Positions 27,024 through 35,994 of a DNA stretch of 64,000 nucleotides are shown here, piece by piece (the first letter of the stretch is position 1; each line of letters starts with the position of its first letter). Location of the stretch: positions 186,001 to 250,000 of the forward strand of contig NZ_FNXG01000001.1 in NCBI RefSeq assembly GCF_900108405.1, written 5' to 3'. Made by a program: the position numbers and the translations under genes. A model generated the notes under the pieces. It saw nothing but the letters and a program-made list of their open reading frames with translations. It was not told the origin of the DNA and did not search any database. The DNA is from Paracoccus alkenifer (GTDB lineage: Bacteria > Pseudomonadota > Alphaproteobacteria > Rhodobacterales > Rhodobacteraceae).

Positions 27024-27757
27024 GCCTAGAACTTGCTAATTATGAAGCGCAAGCTCGCGAAGCCGTAAAAATGTTCTGGGGTAATCGAGAGGCTGCGCTT
27101 GCCAAGCAAGTCGCGTCCGGAAATCAAGATGCGGGTACACGTGGTGCAGTCACCGCAGGAAAGAACATGGATGGGTTTCTTGCCCTCGCGCAATCCCTTG
27201 TATCGGCCAATGGTTTGGCTATGGCAGATATTCATGTGCAACGGCGCGTTTTAACGTTGCCCGGATTTTTCCGGCCTACCAAGTTATGGGATATGCTGGT
27301 GATATATCGGGGGCAACTGGTCGCGGCACTTGAGTTTAAATCACAGGTTGGACCCTCTTTCGGCAACAATTTCAACAACAGGTCCGAGGAAGCGATTGGT
27401 ACTGCGCACGATCTATGGACTGCGTACCGTGAAGGTGCCTTTGGCGAAGATTCGGCGCGTCCCTTCCTAGGTTGGGTGATGCTTGTCGAGGATTGCCCCG
27501 CATCACGATCTGCTGTGCGTGATACCGAACCCCATTTCCCGGTGTTCCCGGAGTTTAAGGGGGCGTCTTATTCCACACGGTACGATCTTCTCTGTAAAAA
27601 ACTTGTTCAGGAAGGACTCTATACTAGCGCAGCCTTCCTCTCATCGCCGCGAACCGCTGCAGGTGACGGGGCCTATACTCACCTAAGTGAGCTTACATCG
27701 CTAAAAACGTTCGTAACCGATTTTTCTGCCCATATCGCCGCCGTTGCCGCACGATAA
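27020..27757 (+). CDS. PaeR7I/XhoI-family type II restriction endonuclease
   Basis: A 245-residue endonuclease. The conserved block [20 protein letters not shown] contains the PD-(D/E)xK-type catalytic residues (Asp ... Glu-x-Lys), followed by [19 protein letters not shown]. The N-terminal region ([19 protein letters not shown]) also fits the family. Known members cut CTCGAG. By eye I find CTCGAG at 48324 and 57546 in the chromosome and none within the element. No controller gene precedes the operon. The specificity is inferred from family, not read from sequence. Confidence 0.92.
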   Translation: MSLELANYEAQAREAVKMFWGNREAALAKQVASGNQDAGTRGAVTAGKNMDGFLALAQSLVSANGLAMADIHVQRRVLTLPGFFRPTKLWDMLVIYRGQLVAALEFKSQVGPSFGNNFNNRSEEAIGTAHDLWTAYREGAFGEDSARPFLGWVMLVEDCPASRSAVRDTEPHFPVFPEFKGASYSTRYDLLCKKLVQEGLYTSAAFLSSPRTAAGDGAYTHLSELTSLKTFVTDFSAHIAAVAAR

Positions 27758-27769
27758 AGCCACAATCCC

Positions 27770-27872
27770 TTAACCCTTCAACGCCCGCCGCAATGTGCTT
27801 TTATCCACACCGAGGCCGCGGGCGATGGCGCGGCGGGTGTGATTGCCTGATGTTATGAGCGCCTGCTCATAG
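27770..27872 (-). pseudogene. remnant of a Fis-type or resolvase helix-turn-helix protein
   Basis: The minus strand encodes SYEQALITSGNHTRRAIARG and LGVDKSTLRRALKG before a stop. This is the classic C-terminal helix-turn-helix of Fis-like or resolvase proteins. Upstream the frame is soon closed by a stop, so only this tail remains, wedged between the endonuclease and the repeat protein. It marks an older rearrangement. Confidence 0.6.
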
Positions 27873-27924
27873 CTGATAGTCCAAAAGATAACGCAAGCAA
27901 CTCTTTCTTATAAAGTCTCGGCGT

Positions 27925-29057
27925 CTACAAACACGGCGAGGTCATAATCCGATTGGTACCGGAGTGCCCCACAACCACGAGCTGGCCGCCACCATAAGTG
28001 GCGGATATCCAAAAATTATTCTCCGGCACTGCGCGCGCAGTCCAGCTAACACCATCAGGCGAGCTCATGACCCGGTTGGCACCGCTGCTTGCCACGGCCA
28101 CGAACTGGCCGCCGCCATAGGTGACGGATTGCCAACTATTATTCTCCGGTGCTGCGCGTGCGGTCCAGTTAACGCCATCAAGCGAAGTCATGATCCGGTT
28201 GGTGCCGCTGTTTGCCACGGCCACGAACTGGCCGCCACCATAGGTGACGGATTGCCAAAAATTATTTTCCGGCGCTGCGCGCGTAATCCAGTTAACACCA
28301 TCAAGCGAGGTCATGATCCGGTTGGTGCCGCTGTAACCCACGGCCACGAACTGGCCGCCGCCATAGGTGACGGAGAACCAAAAATTATTCTCCGGCGCAG
28401 TGCGTGCGGTCCAGTTAACACCATCAGACGAGGTCATGATCCGGTTGGTGCCGTCGCCCCCCACGGCCACGAACTGGCCGCCGCCATAGGTGACGGAGTA
28501 CCAACTGTTATTCTCCGGCGCAGTGCGTGCGGTCCAGTTAACACCATCAGACGAGGTCATGATCCGGTTGGTGCCGGTGTAACCCACGGCTACAAACTGG
28601 CCTCCGCCATAGGTGACGGATATCCAATCATTTTCTCCGGCGCAGTGCGTGCGGTCCAGTTAACACCATCAGACGAGGTCATGATCCGGTTGGTGCCGTC
28701 GCCCCCCACGGCCACGAACTGGCCGCCGCCATAAGTGACGGAGTACCAACTGTTATTCTCCGGCGCGGAGCGGGTCGTCCAGCTTTCAGCGCAACTGGCA
28801 GGCGAACCCGACGAGGTTGGCGGGGTTAACGCCACCCATCGACCGCCCGCGCAAGCCTGCATAATTCTATGGTCGCTGTTATAGATGATTGTTCCATTCG
28901 GCCGCGTCAGGCTAGGACACGGTACCCCGTCGCACATCGCAGTGGGCGAAAGATTGCAATCAGCATAGGTCGCCGTAGCCGGCACAATAGAAATCAATAA
29001 TGTCAAAGATAGTTTGATGAATAACCCATACCCATAAACCCCATATTTTTTACGCAT
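27925..29057 (-). pseudogene. exported tandem-repeat (beta-propeller-like) protein, frameshifted
   Basis: The gene begins with a signal peptide (MRKKYGVYGYGLFIKLSLTL ... TATYA) and a short Cys-containing domain. Seven 41-residue repeats follow, consensus SVTYGGGQFVAVG then GTNRIMTSSDGVNWTAR. At DNA level repeats recur every 123 bases with high identity (GTGACGG marks at 28121, 28244, 28367, 28490, 28613). The next step is 122 bases, so one base is missing near 28630 and the frame shifts after the first repeat. Removing that shift gives one continuous protein. Such repeats form beta-propeller or BNR-like surface domains. It may be inactive, or the shift may be a sequencing error. Confidence 0.75.
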
Positions 29058-29217
29058 TGTAGCGATAGGGCGAGCAATCGATGCATGACCGCGAAGAGTA
29101 AGCAGATATAACGCCAACATGTAGAACTTAATCATTAAATCACTTTCGTTTTGTGGAAAAACAGTTGTGCCCCTCATTGCAAGAGGAGGATTCATGAGCA
29201 ATCCACCAAGCAACCAC

Positions 29218-29255
29218 AGAGTCGCAGGCAAAAGGGAGCCTTTTTGCGCGACTCT
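29218..29255. terminator. nested inverted repeat with T run
   Basis: Outer arms AGAGTCGC/GCGACTCT and inner arms AGGC/GCCT, the inner hairpin being followed by TTTTT on the plus strand. It could terminate plus-strand transcription entering the 636-base gap before ardA. Confidence 0.4.
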
Positions 29256-29265
29256 CTTAGTATAA

Positions 29266-29693
29266 TATATTCGTGATAGTTTTTCTATTAAGTTATCTAT
29301 ACTTAGAGAAAAATCATATTATGCTTGGCTGTCGTTTATTGGCGATAAACTCGGCAGGGCCACCCCTTGCGAGTCGGGCTGTCGTGAACCAAACCTGCTT
29401 ACACGGTTTCTGCCTTGCGGCATCCATCCCTTGCGTATGAAGATCACCGGCCAGCCCTTGCAGGGCTGATAGCTGCTTTCCTTTCAAGAGGGGGTCTTAC
29501 CCCCAGCCGTCAAGACCTGAACGCCCCAAGGGGCGCGTCTGGCGCGTATCCCCATCCTTCCGCGCCTTCGGCTTGTGCAGGACGGGTGATACCCCTCACG
29601 CCAGCCGGGTCTTGACCGCATCCCCCCGCTCACCGGCGCGTGCCTCGCTTCGGGTTGCATGTGCAACCCAAAGAAAGACAAAGGGGAAGAAAA
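29266..29693 (+). other. structured stretch upstream of ardA, possible single-strand promoter region
   Basis: No gene is visible. After an A+T-rich segment, hairpins follow each other: AGCCCTTGCAGGGCT at 29453, GGGGGTCTTACCCCC at 29490, CGCCCCAAGGGGCG at 29522, and an 18-base perfect palindrome at 29652. In conjugative plasmids, antirestriction genes such as ardA are often driven from folded single-stranded DNA promoters (Frpo type). That this is one is inference. Confidence 0.4.
29652..29669. promoter_or_regulatory. perfect 18-base palindrome before ardA
   Basis: GGGTTGCATGTGCAACCC, 24 bases before the ardA start. It could be an operator for ardA autoregulation or the last hairpin of the folded leader. 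Confidence 0.55.
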
Positions 29694-30215
29694 GTGAAAC
29701 AATCAAAAGGTGAAATCAAAATCTATGTTGCCTGTCTGGCGGCCTATAATAATGGCTATCTGCATGGCTCATGGATAGATGCCCATCAGGACGCATACGA
29801 TCTTTATGCTGAAATCCGCGCCATGCTGGCAACATCACCAGTTGCCGAGGATGCGGAAGAATGGGCTATTCATGACTACGAAGGCTTTGAAGGCGCGCGC
29901 CTGTCCGAGTATATGGGCATGGAAGAGGTGGCGGAACTGGCCGCGTTCATTGCCGAACATGGCGAGGTTGGCGGGAAGCTGGTCGAGTATTTCGGTAATC
30001 TGAACGATGCGCGCAAAGCCATCGCGGAAAGCTATGCAGGGCAATATCGTTCGCTGGCCGATTTTGCCGAGGAACTGACCGAAGAAACCGGAAGTGTTCC
30101 CGACAACCTGCACTATTACATCGACTATGACCGCATGGCGCGTGATCTGGAAATCAACGATGTTTTCGTGATTCAGACCAGTTTCGAGCAAGTGCATGTT
30201 TTCTGGAATCACTGA
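29694..30215 (+). CDS. ardA: antirestriction protein ArdA
   Basis: A 173-residue acidic protein with the ArdA pattern: IYVACLAAYNNGYLHGSWID at the N-terminus and EEWAIHDYEGF in the central antirestriction motif. ArdA mimics bent B-DNA and blocks type I restriction enzymes, protecting incoming elements. The GTG start has AGGGGAAG 6 bases upstream and follows a structured leader. It reads toward mobC and the proposed transfer origin, the orientation expected for early-expressed leading-region genes if transfer enters from that side. It coexists with the element's own type II system, which ArdA is not expected to inhibit. Confidence 0.94.
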   Translation: MKQSKGEIKIYVACLAAYNNGYLHGSWIDAHQDAYDLYAEIRAMLATSPVAEDAEEWAIHDYEGFEGARLSEYMGMEEVAELAAFIAEHGEVGGKLVEYFGNLNDARKAIAESYAGQYRSLADFAEELTEETGSVPDNLHYYIDYDRMARDLEINDVFVIQTSFEQVHVFWNH

Positions 30216-30216
30216 T

Positions 30217-30483
30217 ATGACGCCAGAAACTCACAATATCACATGGCGCGGCCTTGCCGTCGAAATCACCTTCACGCCGGAGAAATTCGGGGTGGTCGAT
30301 CACATCGAACTGCGCAGCGGGGGCAAAACCCCGCTGCCAGTCACAGAAACGGGCTATCGGTCGCAGTTCATCCATGCGGGAACCGTGGCCGAGGCAGGCG
30401 GCGCGGCGGCTTATGTCATCGCATGGCTTGAGCATGAGGCCAAATGCACAGGCTGGAACAGCGTGCAGCTATCCTTGTTCTAG
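30217..30483 (+). CDS. hypothetical protein in the ardA operon
   Basis: An 88-residue protein starting 2 bases after the ardA stop, so co-translated. The N-terminal sequence ITWRGLAVEITFTPEKFGVV and the later AAAYVIAWLEHEAKCTGW suggest a small beta/alpha fold. Such genes recur next to ardA on plasmids, function unknown. Confidence 0.75.
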   Translation: MTPETHNITWRGLAVEITFTPEKFGVVDHIELRSGGKTPLPVTETGYRSQFIHAGTVAEAGGAAAYVIAWLEHEAKCTGWNSVQLSLF

Positions 30484-30522
30484 GGAAAATTTGCGGCTGG
30501 CCAAGCGGCCAGCCGCATAGCG

Positions 30523-30702
30523 TTACGGCGCAGGCGGGCGTATCGCCAGTTCATCTTCGATGATGCGCATCGTTGCCAGCGCTTCGCGCTGTTGCTGCGA
30601 GCCGCGCGGCGCAGCGGTAAAGGCGATAAATGCCTCTTTGCGCAGTCCGTATAACTCAGGCGTAGCAAGCGCAGCCGCCTCAAATCTTGAGATAAGTTTC
30701 AT
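30523..30702 (-). CDS. small hypothetical protein
   Basis: A 59-residue protein (MKLISRFEAAALATPELYGL) with an excellent AAAGGAGG 6 bases before the ATG. A longer in-frame version lacks a ribosome site. It converges with the ardA operon and lies 214 bases downstream of mobA on the same strand; that gap has no other gene. Highly charged, helical, no family recognised. Confidence 0.65.
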   Translation of the reverse strand: MKLISRFEAAALATPELYGLRKEAFIAFTAAPRGSQQQREALATMRIIEDELAIRPPAP

Positions 30703-30916
30703 GTCAGCCTCCTTTGGCTTCAAGGAGACCCCGAACCATTCGGAGCCTTTCGGCCCCGTCCCCACATCATCGGCCATAGAAAGCACGGATGATTCGGGAT
30801 GACGCAGGAGCGTCACAGGAGGACTGAACAGGAAACGCTATCGGAGATTTACGGCGGCGCTGCGCATAGTAGAATGATCGGGTTGCAAGAGGCAGGATTC
30901 TGGTCTTGCGCGGCAA

Positions 30917-32206
30917 TCACAGGTCGAATCCGCGCCTGCGCCGTGAACGCTGCGCCCGTTCGCGCTTGCGGTCAGGGGCATGATCGGGCGCGTGCCGATC
31001 ATGCTGCATGTAATGCGCCACATCCTCACGCAACCGCATGAGTTCCTGTTGCGCAGCTTGCCGCTGCGCCTGAATATCGCGCTGTACCACCTGCCGCTCT
31101 TCGATCTGGCGCGTAACCAGCACATCTTTTTCGGTACGATCACGGCGCAGCGCGTCCAGCGCTTCGCGTTCGTTTTCTGCCTTCAACTTGGCGTAGCGCC
31201 CCGTGATGCGGTGCCAGATACCCGAAACGCCCTTGGGCAGGCGTTCGGCGCGGCGGCGGGTTTCGGCCTGCCAGCGCTGTTCTTGCGATTCGGTCAGTGC
31301 TTTGCGCTCTTGCTGGTGCCGCCCGGTGATTTCCGCCTTGCGGAAGTCAATCTGCAACGACCGCCGCGCCGCATTCCGTTCGGCTTCCTTAATGAACTCT
31401 TGCAGCTTGGCCGTCATGCCCGCCGCGATTTCGGCCTTTACCTCGTCCATGGGGCGCAATTCCTGCGCATCGCCCAGCTTAGCGGCAACGTCCCTTGCTT
31501 TCACGCCGCTATAGCGGGCGATTGCATAGGTTTCACCGCGATAATCGACCGCGACAAAGCCGCGCCGATCACCACGGGCAAGCCAGAATCCGCGCTCTTT
31601 CAGCGCCTGTTCAAAGGCCGCGCGGCTGTCCGATGCCTGCCATACCGCCTGAAAGACCGCCTTTAGCTCTTTGGGATCAACACCCGCCCGCCGCGCCTGT
31701 TGCCATTCTTCGCGCGTGAAGCCCAGCGGATCACGCAAACGCCGATCTTCCAGACCGCGCGGCATCGCCCAGCCGTGTTCAAGGTATAGCTGGCGGGACA
31801 CATCCCGCAGCTTGGTCTTGTAATGGGACAGGTTGATTGCCCGCATCCTGTCCGCGTCGATCCGCGACCAGACGGCATGAGCATGTCTCCGCCCGTCCTT
31901 TTCATGAAAGACAATGGCGCGGGGCTGGCCTGCCAGCCCCAGCTTGTTCTCAACCTGTTCAATCGCCCGTTCAAAATCATCTATGCTGGGATTCGCCCCC
32001 GCAGGCGGGTTGAAACTCATCGAGAACAAATGATTTTTGCAGCGCGTACCGCGCGCAACCGCATCCGCTTCATGGAAGGCTTCCAGCAGGTCATCGCTAA
32101 TGAAGCCCCGCACGTCATGCAGTTCAACATGATCGTTATCGCGCATCGTCATAAGGTAGCGGGCGAGTTGCGGGGCGTTTCCGCGCTCTTTGGCTTTCAG
32201 GATCAT
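30917..32206 (-). CDS. mobA: MobA/VirD2-type relaxase
   Basis: A 429-residue relaxase. The N-terminal catalytic domain has FHEKDGRRHAHAVWSRID with the HxH metal-binding motif near residue 108, and the FSMSFNPPAGANPS block upstream. The C-terminal 170 residues are a long, basic, coiled region ending in Arg-rich SRRRRGFDL, typical of the translocation signal/tail. It would nick the transfer origin and pilot the strand. Its ATG overlaps the mobC stop as ATGA. Confidence 0.9.
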   Translation of the reverse strand: MILKAKERGNAPQLARYLMTMRDNDHVELHDVRGFISDDLLEAFHEADAVARGTRCKNHLFSMSFNPPAGANPSIDDFERAIEQVENKLGLAGQPRAIVFHEKDGRRHAHAVWSRIDADRMRAINLSHYKTKLRDVSRQLYLEHGWAMPRGLEDRRLRDPLGFTREEWQQARRAGVDPKELKAVFQAVWQASDSRAAFEQALKERGFWLARGDRRGFVAVDYRGETYAIARYSGVKARDVAAKLGDAQELRPMDEVKAEIAAGMTAKLQEFIKEAERNAARRSLQIDFRKAEITGRHQQERKALTESQEQRWQAETRRRAERLPKGVSGIWHRITGRYAKLKAENEREALDALRRDRTEKDVLVTRQIEERQVVQRDIQAQRQAAQQELMRLREDVAHYMQHDRHAPDHAPDRKRERAQRSRRRRGFDL

Positions 32207-32625
32207 GGTGACTGCCCCGGCATCTTGCCGAGCGCGGCCATGAGCGCAGCCCGGATTTCAGCGATATCGCGGCAGGCTTCACGCAGATCGGACTCGGTTT
32301 CCGGCGTGACGGGCAGCGAGCCGGTATGCGCGGCCTTGGCAAGCTGGTTCAGGTTCGAGGACAGGCGCGACTGGCCGAGCGCCCCCAGCACCCGCCCCAA
32401 GGCTTCCTTGTCCTTGACCGGGCTGTTGCCGCGCCGCTTGCGCGGTGCGACATCATCGCCGAACAAACACTCACGGATATAGACGGACAGGGGCTTATCG
32501 CCCCGCTGCGCATCCAGCCGCGCCCGCTCTTCATAGGTCAGGCGCAGCGAAAACGGCGGCGGATACTTCGGCTTCGCCGCCTCATCCTTTGCTATCGCAT
32601 TGAAATCATAGCGTAAAATTGTCAT
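32203..32625 (-). CDS. mobC: MobC relaxosome accessory protein
   Basis: A 140-residue protein with a ribbon-helix-helix-like N-terminal half (PFSLRLTYEERARLDAQRGD) and the MobC motif LGRVLGALGQSRLSSNLNQL. It helps MobA open the origin. It is translationally coupled to mobA. The start overlaps, by 20 bases, the end of another frame coming from the right end of the element, with implications for expression in the circle. Confidence 0.88.
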   Translation of the reverse strand: MTILRYDFNAIAKDEAAKPKYPPPFSLRLTYEERARLDAQRGDKPLSVYIRECLFGDDVAPRKRRGNSPVKDKEALGRVLGALGQSRLSSNLNQLAKAAHTGSLPVTPETESDLREACRDIAEIRAALMAALGKMPGQSP

Positions 32626-32721
32626 GTTCGCACCTCGGACGTGTTGCGTCCAAATGTGCGAAATGCTGCTCCCAACGCTCTAGTTCGTCGAAAAGGGAGT
32701 TCAAAGTTTCTCCCTCAAGCT
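32606..32721 (-). other. open frame at the right end that would extend the recombinase in the circle
   Basis: From the right core, the minus strand is open for about 38 codons (QLEGETLNSLFDELERWEQH, then FAHLDATRPRCEHDNFTL) and stops inside the first codons of mobC. When the left and right cores are joined, the recombinase-remnant frame (GEMV) continues into this frame without shift. In the integrated state it has no start of its own that I trust. Confidence 0.5.
32627..32662. repeat. nested hairpin upstream of mobC, candidate oriT
   Basis: TTCGCAC pairs with GTGCGAA around an inner GGACG-TGTTG-CGTCC hairpin, starting 2 bases before the mobC ATG. Nested inverted repeats next to relaxase genes are where origins of transfer lie. 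It could also be a MobC autoregulation site. Confidence 0.5.
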
Positions 32722-32727
32722 GCACCA
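32722..32727. repeat. right attachment core (attR)
   Basis: GCACCA matching the tRNA-Leu 3' end. Five bases later the host repeat element begins (CCCGGGCTGACGCCCGG, then GGGGATATTTTC). Confidence 0.55.
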
Positions 32728-32731
32728 GATA

Positions 32732-32786
32732 GCCCGGGCTGACGCCCGGTCTGCCTCTGGCGGGGATATTTTCACAAGAAAGAAAG
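32732..32786 (+). repeat. dispersed intergenic element at the element-host border
   Basis: GCCCGGGCTGACGCCCGG hairpin, then GGCGGGGATATTTTCACAAG and AAAGAAA. A host-type repeat immediately beyond attR, presumably the original tRNA-Leu downstream region. The next 170 bases hold the ccrM terminator and no gene. Confidence 0.65.
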
Positions 32787-32868
32787 TCGCCAGCCGAAAA
32801 ACAGGTGCGACGGGCGGCCGTGCAGGATCGCGCGTGTCGAGGCCGCGCAGTGACAAGGCGCAATCATG

Positions 32869-32899
32869 AAAAGACCCCGCCGGGCGGACCCGGGCGGGG
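32869..32899 (-). terminator. ccrM terminator
   Basis: On the minus strand a CCCCGCC-type stem with an inner GGG/CCC hairpin is followed by TCTTTTC. A second hairpin (GTCCCGCA/TGCGGGAC, with a GCGCAAGCTTGCGC palindrome inside) lies closer to the ccrM stop at 32908-32942. Confidence 0.7.
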
Positions 32900-32957
32900 C
32901 AAGTTGCGTCCCGCAGCGCAAGCTTGCGCCGCGTTGCGGGACACCGGCGAAACCGGA

Positions 32958-34118
<1,161 letters not shown>

Positions 34119-34138
34119 TCATCTGTTGGATCCAAGAT

Positions 34139-34177
34139 GAGTCACAGGTGATTCGCCGTCAATTCTTATTTTGAATC
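34139..34177. promoter_or_regulatory. three GANTC sites in the ccrM leader
   Basis: GAGTC at 34139, GATTC at 34150 and GAATC at 34173, all within 92 bases of the ccrM start. GANTC sites in the ccrM promoter are known in Caulobacter to tune its transcription by methylation state. Confidence 0.7.
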
Positions 34178-34814
34178 AGTCGGTTGAGTTTCTGGCTGGA
34201 CACAATATCTTGTGGATCGCCGCAAATCCCATCCTATGGAGCGGGGTGGGCCCCAGTTCCGCCAGCGCCCGGCGATGGGAAGCGGTCGGATAACCCATGT
34301 TCCGGTCCCAGCCATAGCCGGGGTGCTGTTGCGCCAAATCCACCATGATCCGGTCGCGCGTCACCTTGGCGATGATCGAGGCCGCCGCGATCGACAGGCT
34401 TTTCGCGTCGCCGCCGACGATGGCGCGGGCGGGCAGATCCAGCGCCGCGGGGATGCGGTTGCCGTCCACCAGCACCACGCAGGGGCGCGATTTCAGCGCC
34501 GCCACCGCCCGGCACATCGCCAGGTGGCTGGCGTGATAGATGTTGAGCTGCGCGATTTCCTCGACGCTGGCATGGGCCACCGCCCAGTCGGCGCAGGCCA
34601 TGATCCGCGCGGCCAGCCGCTCGCGCCCGGCCGGGGTCAGTTTCTTGGAATCGTCCAGCCCGTCGGGGATGCCGCTCGCCGGCAGGATCACCGCCGCCGC
34701 CGTCACCGGTCCGGCCAGCGGCCCGCGCCCGACCTCATCAACGCCGCAGACCAGAATCGCGCCTTGGGCCATGCAGGCGTGTTCATGGGCAAGATTGGGG
34801 CGGTCGGGTTTCAT
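34176..34814 (-). CDS. rnhB: ribonuclease HII
   Basis: A 212-residue enzyme that removes ribonucleotides from DNA hybrids. The active-site residues are in [20 protein letters not shown] (DEDD carboxylates) with LVDGNRIP and further [20 protein letters not shown]. The C-terminal HRMGFAAI fits RNase HII. It lies just upstream of ccrM on the same strand, and its stop overlaps one of the GANTC sites. The order rnhB-ccrM occurs in other Rhodobacterales as I recall. Confidence 0.94.
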   Translation of the reverse strand: MKPDRPNLAHEHACMAQGAILVCGVDEVGRGPLAGPVTAAAVILPASGIPDGLDDSKKLTPAGRERLAARIMACADWAVAHASVEEIAQLNIYHASHLAMCRAVAALKSRPCVVLVDGNRIPAALDLPARAIVGGDAKSLSIAAASIIAKVTRDRIMVDLAQQHPGYGWDRNMGYPTASHRRALAELGPTPLHRMGFAAIHKILCPARNSTD

Positions 34815-34881
34815 GCCGCCCCCTTAGCCTGTGGCCGGCGCCGCCGCCAGACTGCCGCGCCGTGCCTGCGTCGCGGCCGCA

Positions 34882-34934
34882 GGGGTATTTGGGCCAGAAA
34901 GAAGCGACGGGAGTTTCTTTCTGGTGAAAATACC
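34882..34934. repeat. two dispersed elements head to head
   Basis: GGGGTATTTGGGCCAGAAAG and, inverted, CTTTCTGGTGAAAATACCC enclose 12 bases. The arms form a long near-perfect hairpin between rnhB and the cupin gene. No gene lies in the gap. Confidence 0.7.
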
Positions 34935-34959
34935 CATGCGAGGGCGCAACCAGACCAAG

Positions 34960-35874
34960 CTATCCCGCCCGGCCCGACCCATGCGTTCCGAACCACAGCG
35001 GCGCGTGCCGGTTCACGTCCTTGTATAGCAGATAGCGGAACCGCCCCGGCCCGCCCGCATAGCAGGCTTGCGGGCAAAAGGCGCGCAGCCACATGAAATC
35101 GCCCGGCCCCACCTCGACCCAGTCGCGGTTCAGGCGATAGACGGCCTTGCCCTCCAACACGAACAGCCCGTGTTCCATCACATGGGTTTCCGCAAAGGGG
35201 ATCGAGCCGCCGGGCTGGAATGTCACCAGCGTGATATGCATGTCGTGGCGCAGGTCGGCCGGATCCATAAAGCGGGTGGTGGCCCAGGCCCCTTCGGTAT
35301 CGGGCATGGGCGAGGGCACGATGTCCTGTTCCTGCGCGATGATCGGATCGGGGGGCGTCACCCCGGCCGCCGGCTGCCAGCGCTTGCGCCACCAGTGAAA
35401 GCCGGTATTGCCGGGGGTGGCGTTACGCAGCGACCAGTCGGTGCCCGGGGGCACATAGGCAAAGCCGCCGGGTGTCAGCCGATGCGCGACACCGGCAATG
35501 GTCACGTCCAACTCGCCGCCGGTGACGAAGATCGCGGACTGCACCTCGGGATCATCTTCGGGCGCATCGCAGCCGCCGCCCTCGGCCAGCTCGACCACAT
35601 ACTGGCTGAAGGTCTCGGCAAAGCCCGACAGCGGCCGGGCCAGCATCCACATGCGCATCCCCGTCCAGCCCGGCAGAAAGCTGGTCACGATGTCGCGCAT
35701 GACGCTGCGCGGGATCACCGCATAGGCGTCGGTAAACACCGCCGTGTCGGTGGTCAGCCCGGTCTGCGGCGGCAGCCCCGCCACGGGGCCGGCATATTGC
35801 GCCGGCTGCCGCGCCGGAGCTTCTTCGCCGAGGATGGGGGCGGGGTCGCCCTGCGGGGTGGTCTCGTCGATCAT
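34960..35874 (-). CDS. (S)-ureidoglycine aminohydrolase-like double cupin
   Basis: A 304-residue bicupin. Cupin motifs appear twice: SAIFVTGGELDVTIAGVAHR then GGFAYVPPGTDWSLRN, and PFAETHVMEHGLFVLEGKAV with metal-binding His/Glu, then VEVGPGDFMWL. This matches the ureidoglycine aminohydrolase family, which releases ammonia from ureidoglycine after allantoate. It is downstream of the PuuE-UraD fusion on the same strand, supporting ureide catabolism. The start MIDETTPQGD with GAGTGAGC upstream is chosen. Some relatives are annotated as bifunctional allantoicase; I see only the cupins. Confidence 0.85.
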   Translation of the reverse strand: MIDETTPQGDPAPILGEEAPARQPAQYAGPVAGLPPQTGLTTDTAVFTDAYAVIPRSVMRDIVTSFLPGWTGMRMWMLARPLSGFAETFSQYVVELAEGGGCDAPEDDPEVQSAIFVTGGELDVTIAGVAHRLTPGGFAYVPPGTDWSLRNATPGNTGFHWWRKRWQPAAGVTPPDPIIAQEQDIVPSPMPDTEGAWATTRFMDPADLRHDMHITLVTFQPGGSIPFAETHVMEHGLFVLEGKAVYRLNRDWVEVGPGDFMWLRAFCPQACYAGGPGRFRYLLYKDVNRHAPLWFGTHGSGRAG

Positions 35875-35934
35875 CTGCTCACTCTCGTTCCCTGTGTCCC
35901 GGCCAGAGGATGTTCCACACCAAGGCCGCGCCCG

Positions 35935-35992
35935 TTCTTCATCACCCAAATATCCCGGGGGAGGCCCGGGACGGGCCGGGGGCAGCGCCCCC
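35935..35992 (-). repeat. dispersed intergenic element, full copy
   Basis: On the minus strand, directly after the uraD-part stop: GGGGGCGCTGCCCCC, GGCCCGTCCCGGGCC, then CCCCCGGGATATTTGGGTG and ATGAAGAA. It separates the fused gene from the cupin gene. Confidence 0.75.
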
Positions 35993-35994
35993 TT

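Larger units (their letters stand above)
16386..32727. mobile_element. integrative and mobilizable element (IME) at tRNA-Leu
   Basis: About 16.3 kb bounded by GCACCA repeats. The backbone is a serine recombinase, small conserved genes, a TraG/VirD4 coupling protein, a regulator-like gene, a low-molecular-weight phosphatase-like gene, ArdA, MobA and MobC. No mating-pair (VirB-type) genes are present, so transfer would rely on a helper. Cargo at 22017-29057 is richer in A+T than backbone or host. Host DNA resumes at 32728 with a chromosome-wide repeat element, then ccrM. The recombinase has an in-frame stop, so excision may be impaired. Confidence 0.85.

Noticed and set aside
27925-28790. CRISPR array from regular repeats
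   Set aside because: The 123-base units are contiguous coding repeats without spacers.
29194-29265. 23-codon plus-strand frame with a perfect AGGAGG
   Set aside because: Its codons coincide with a nested hairpin and T run, and no family supports it.
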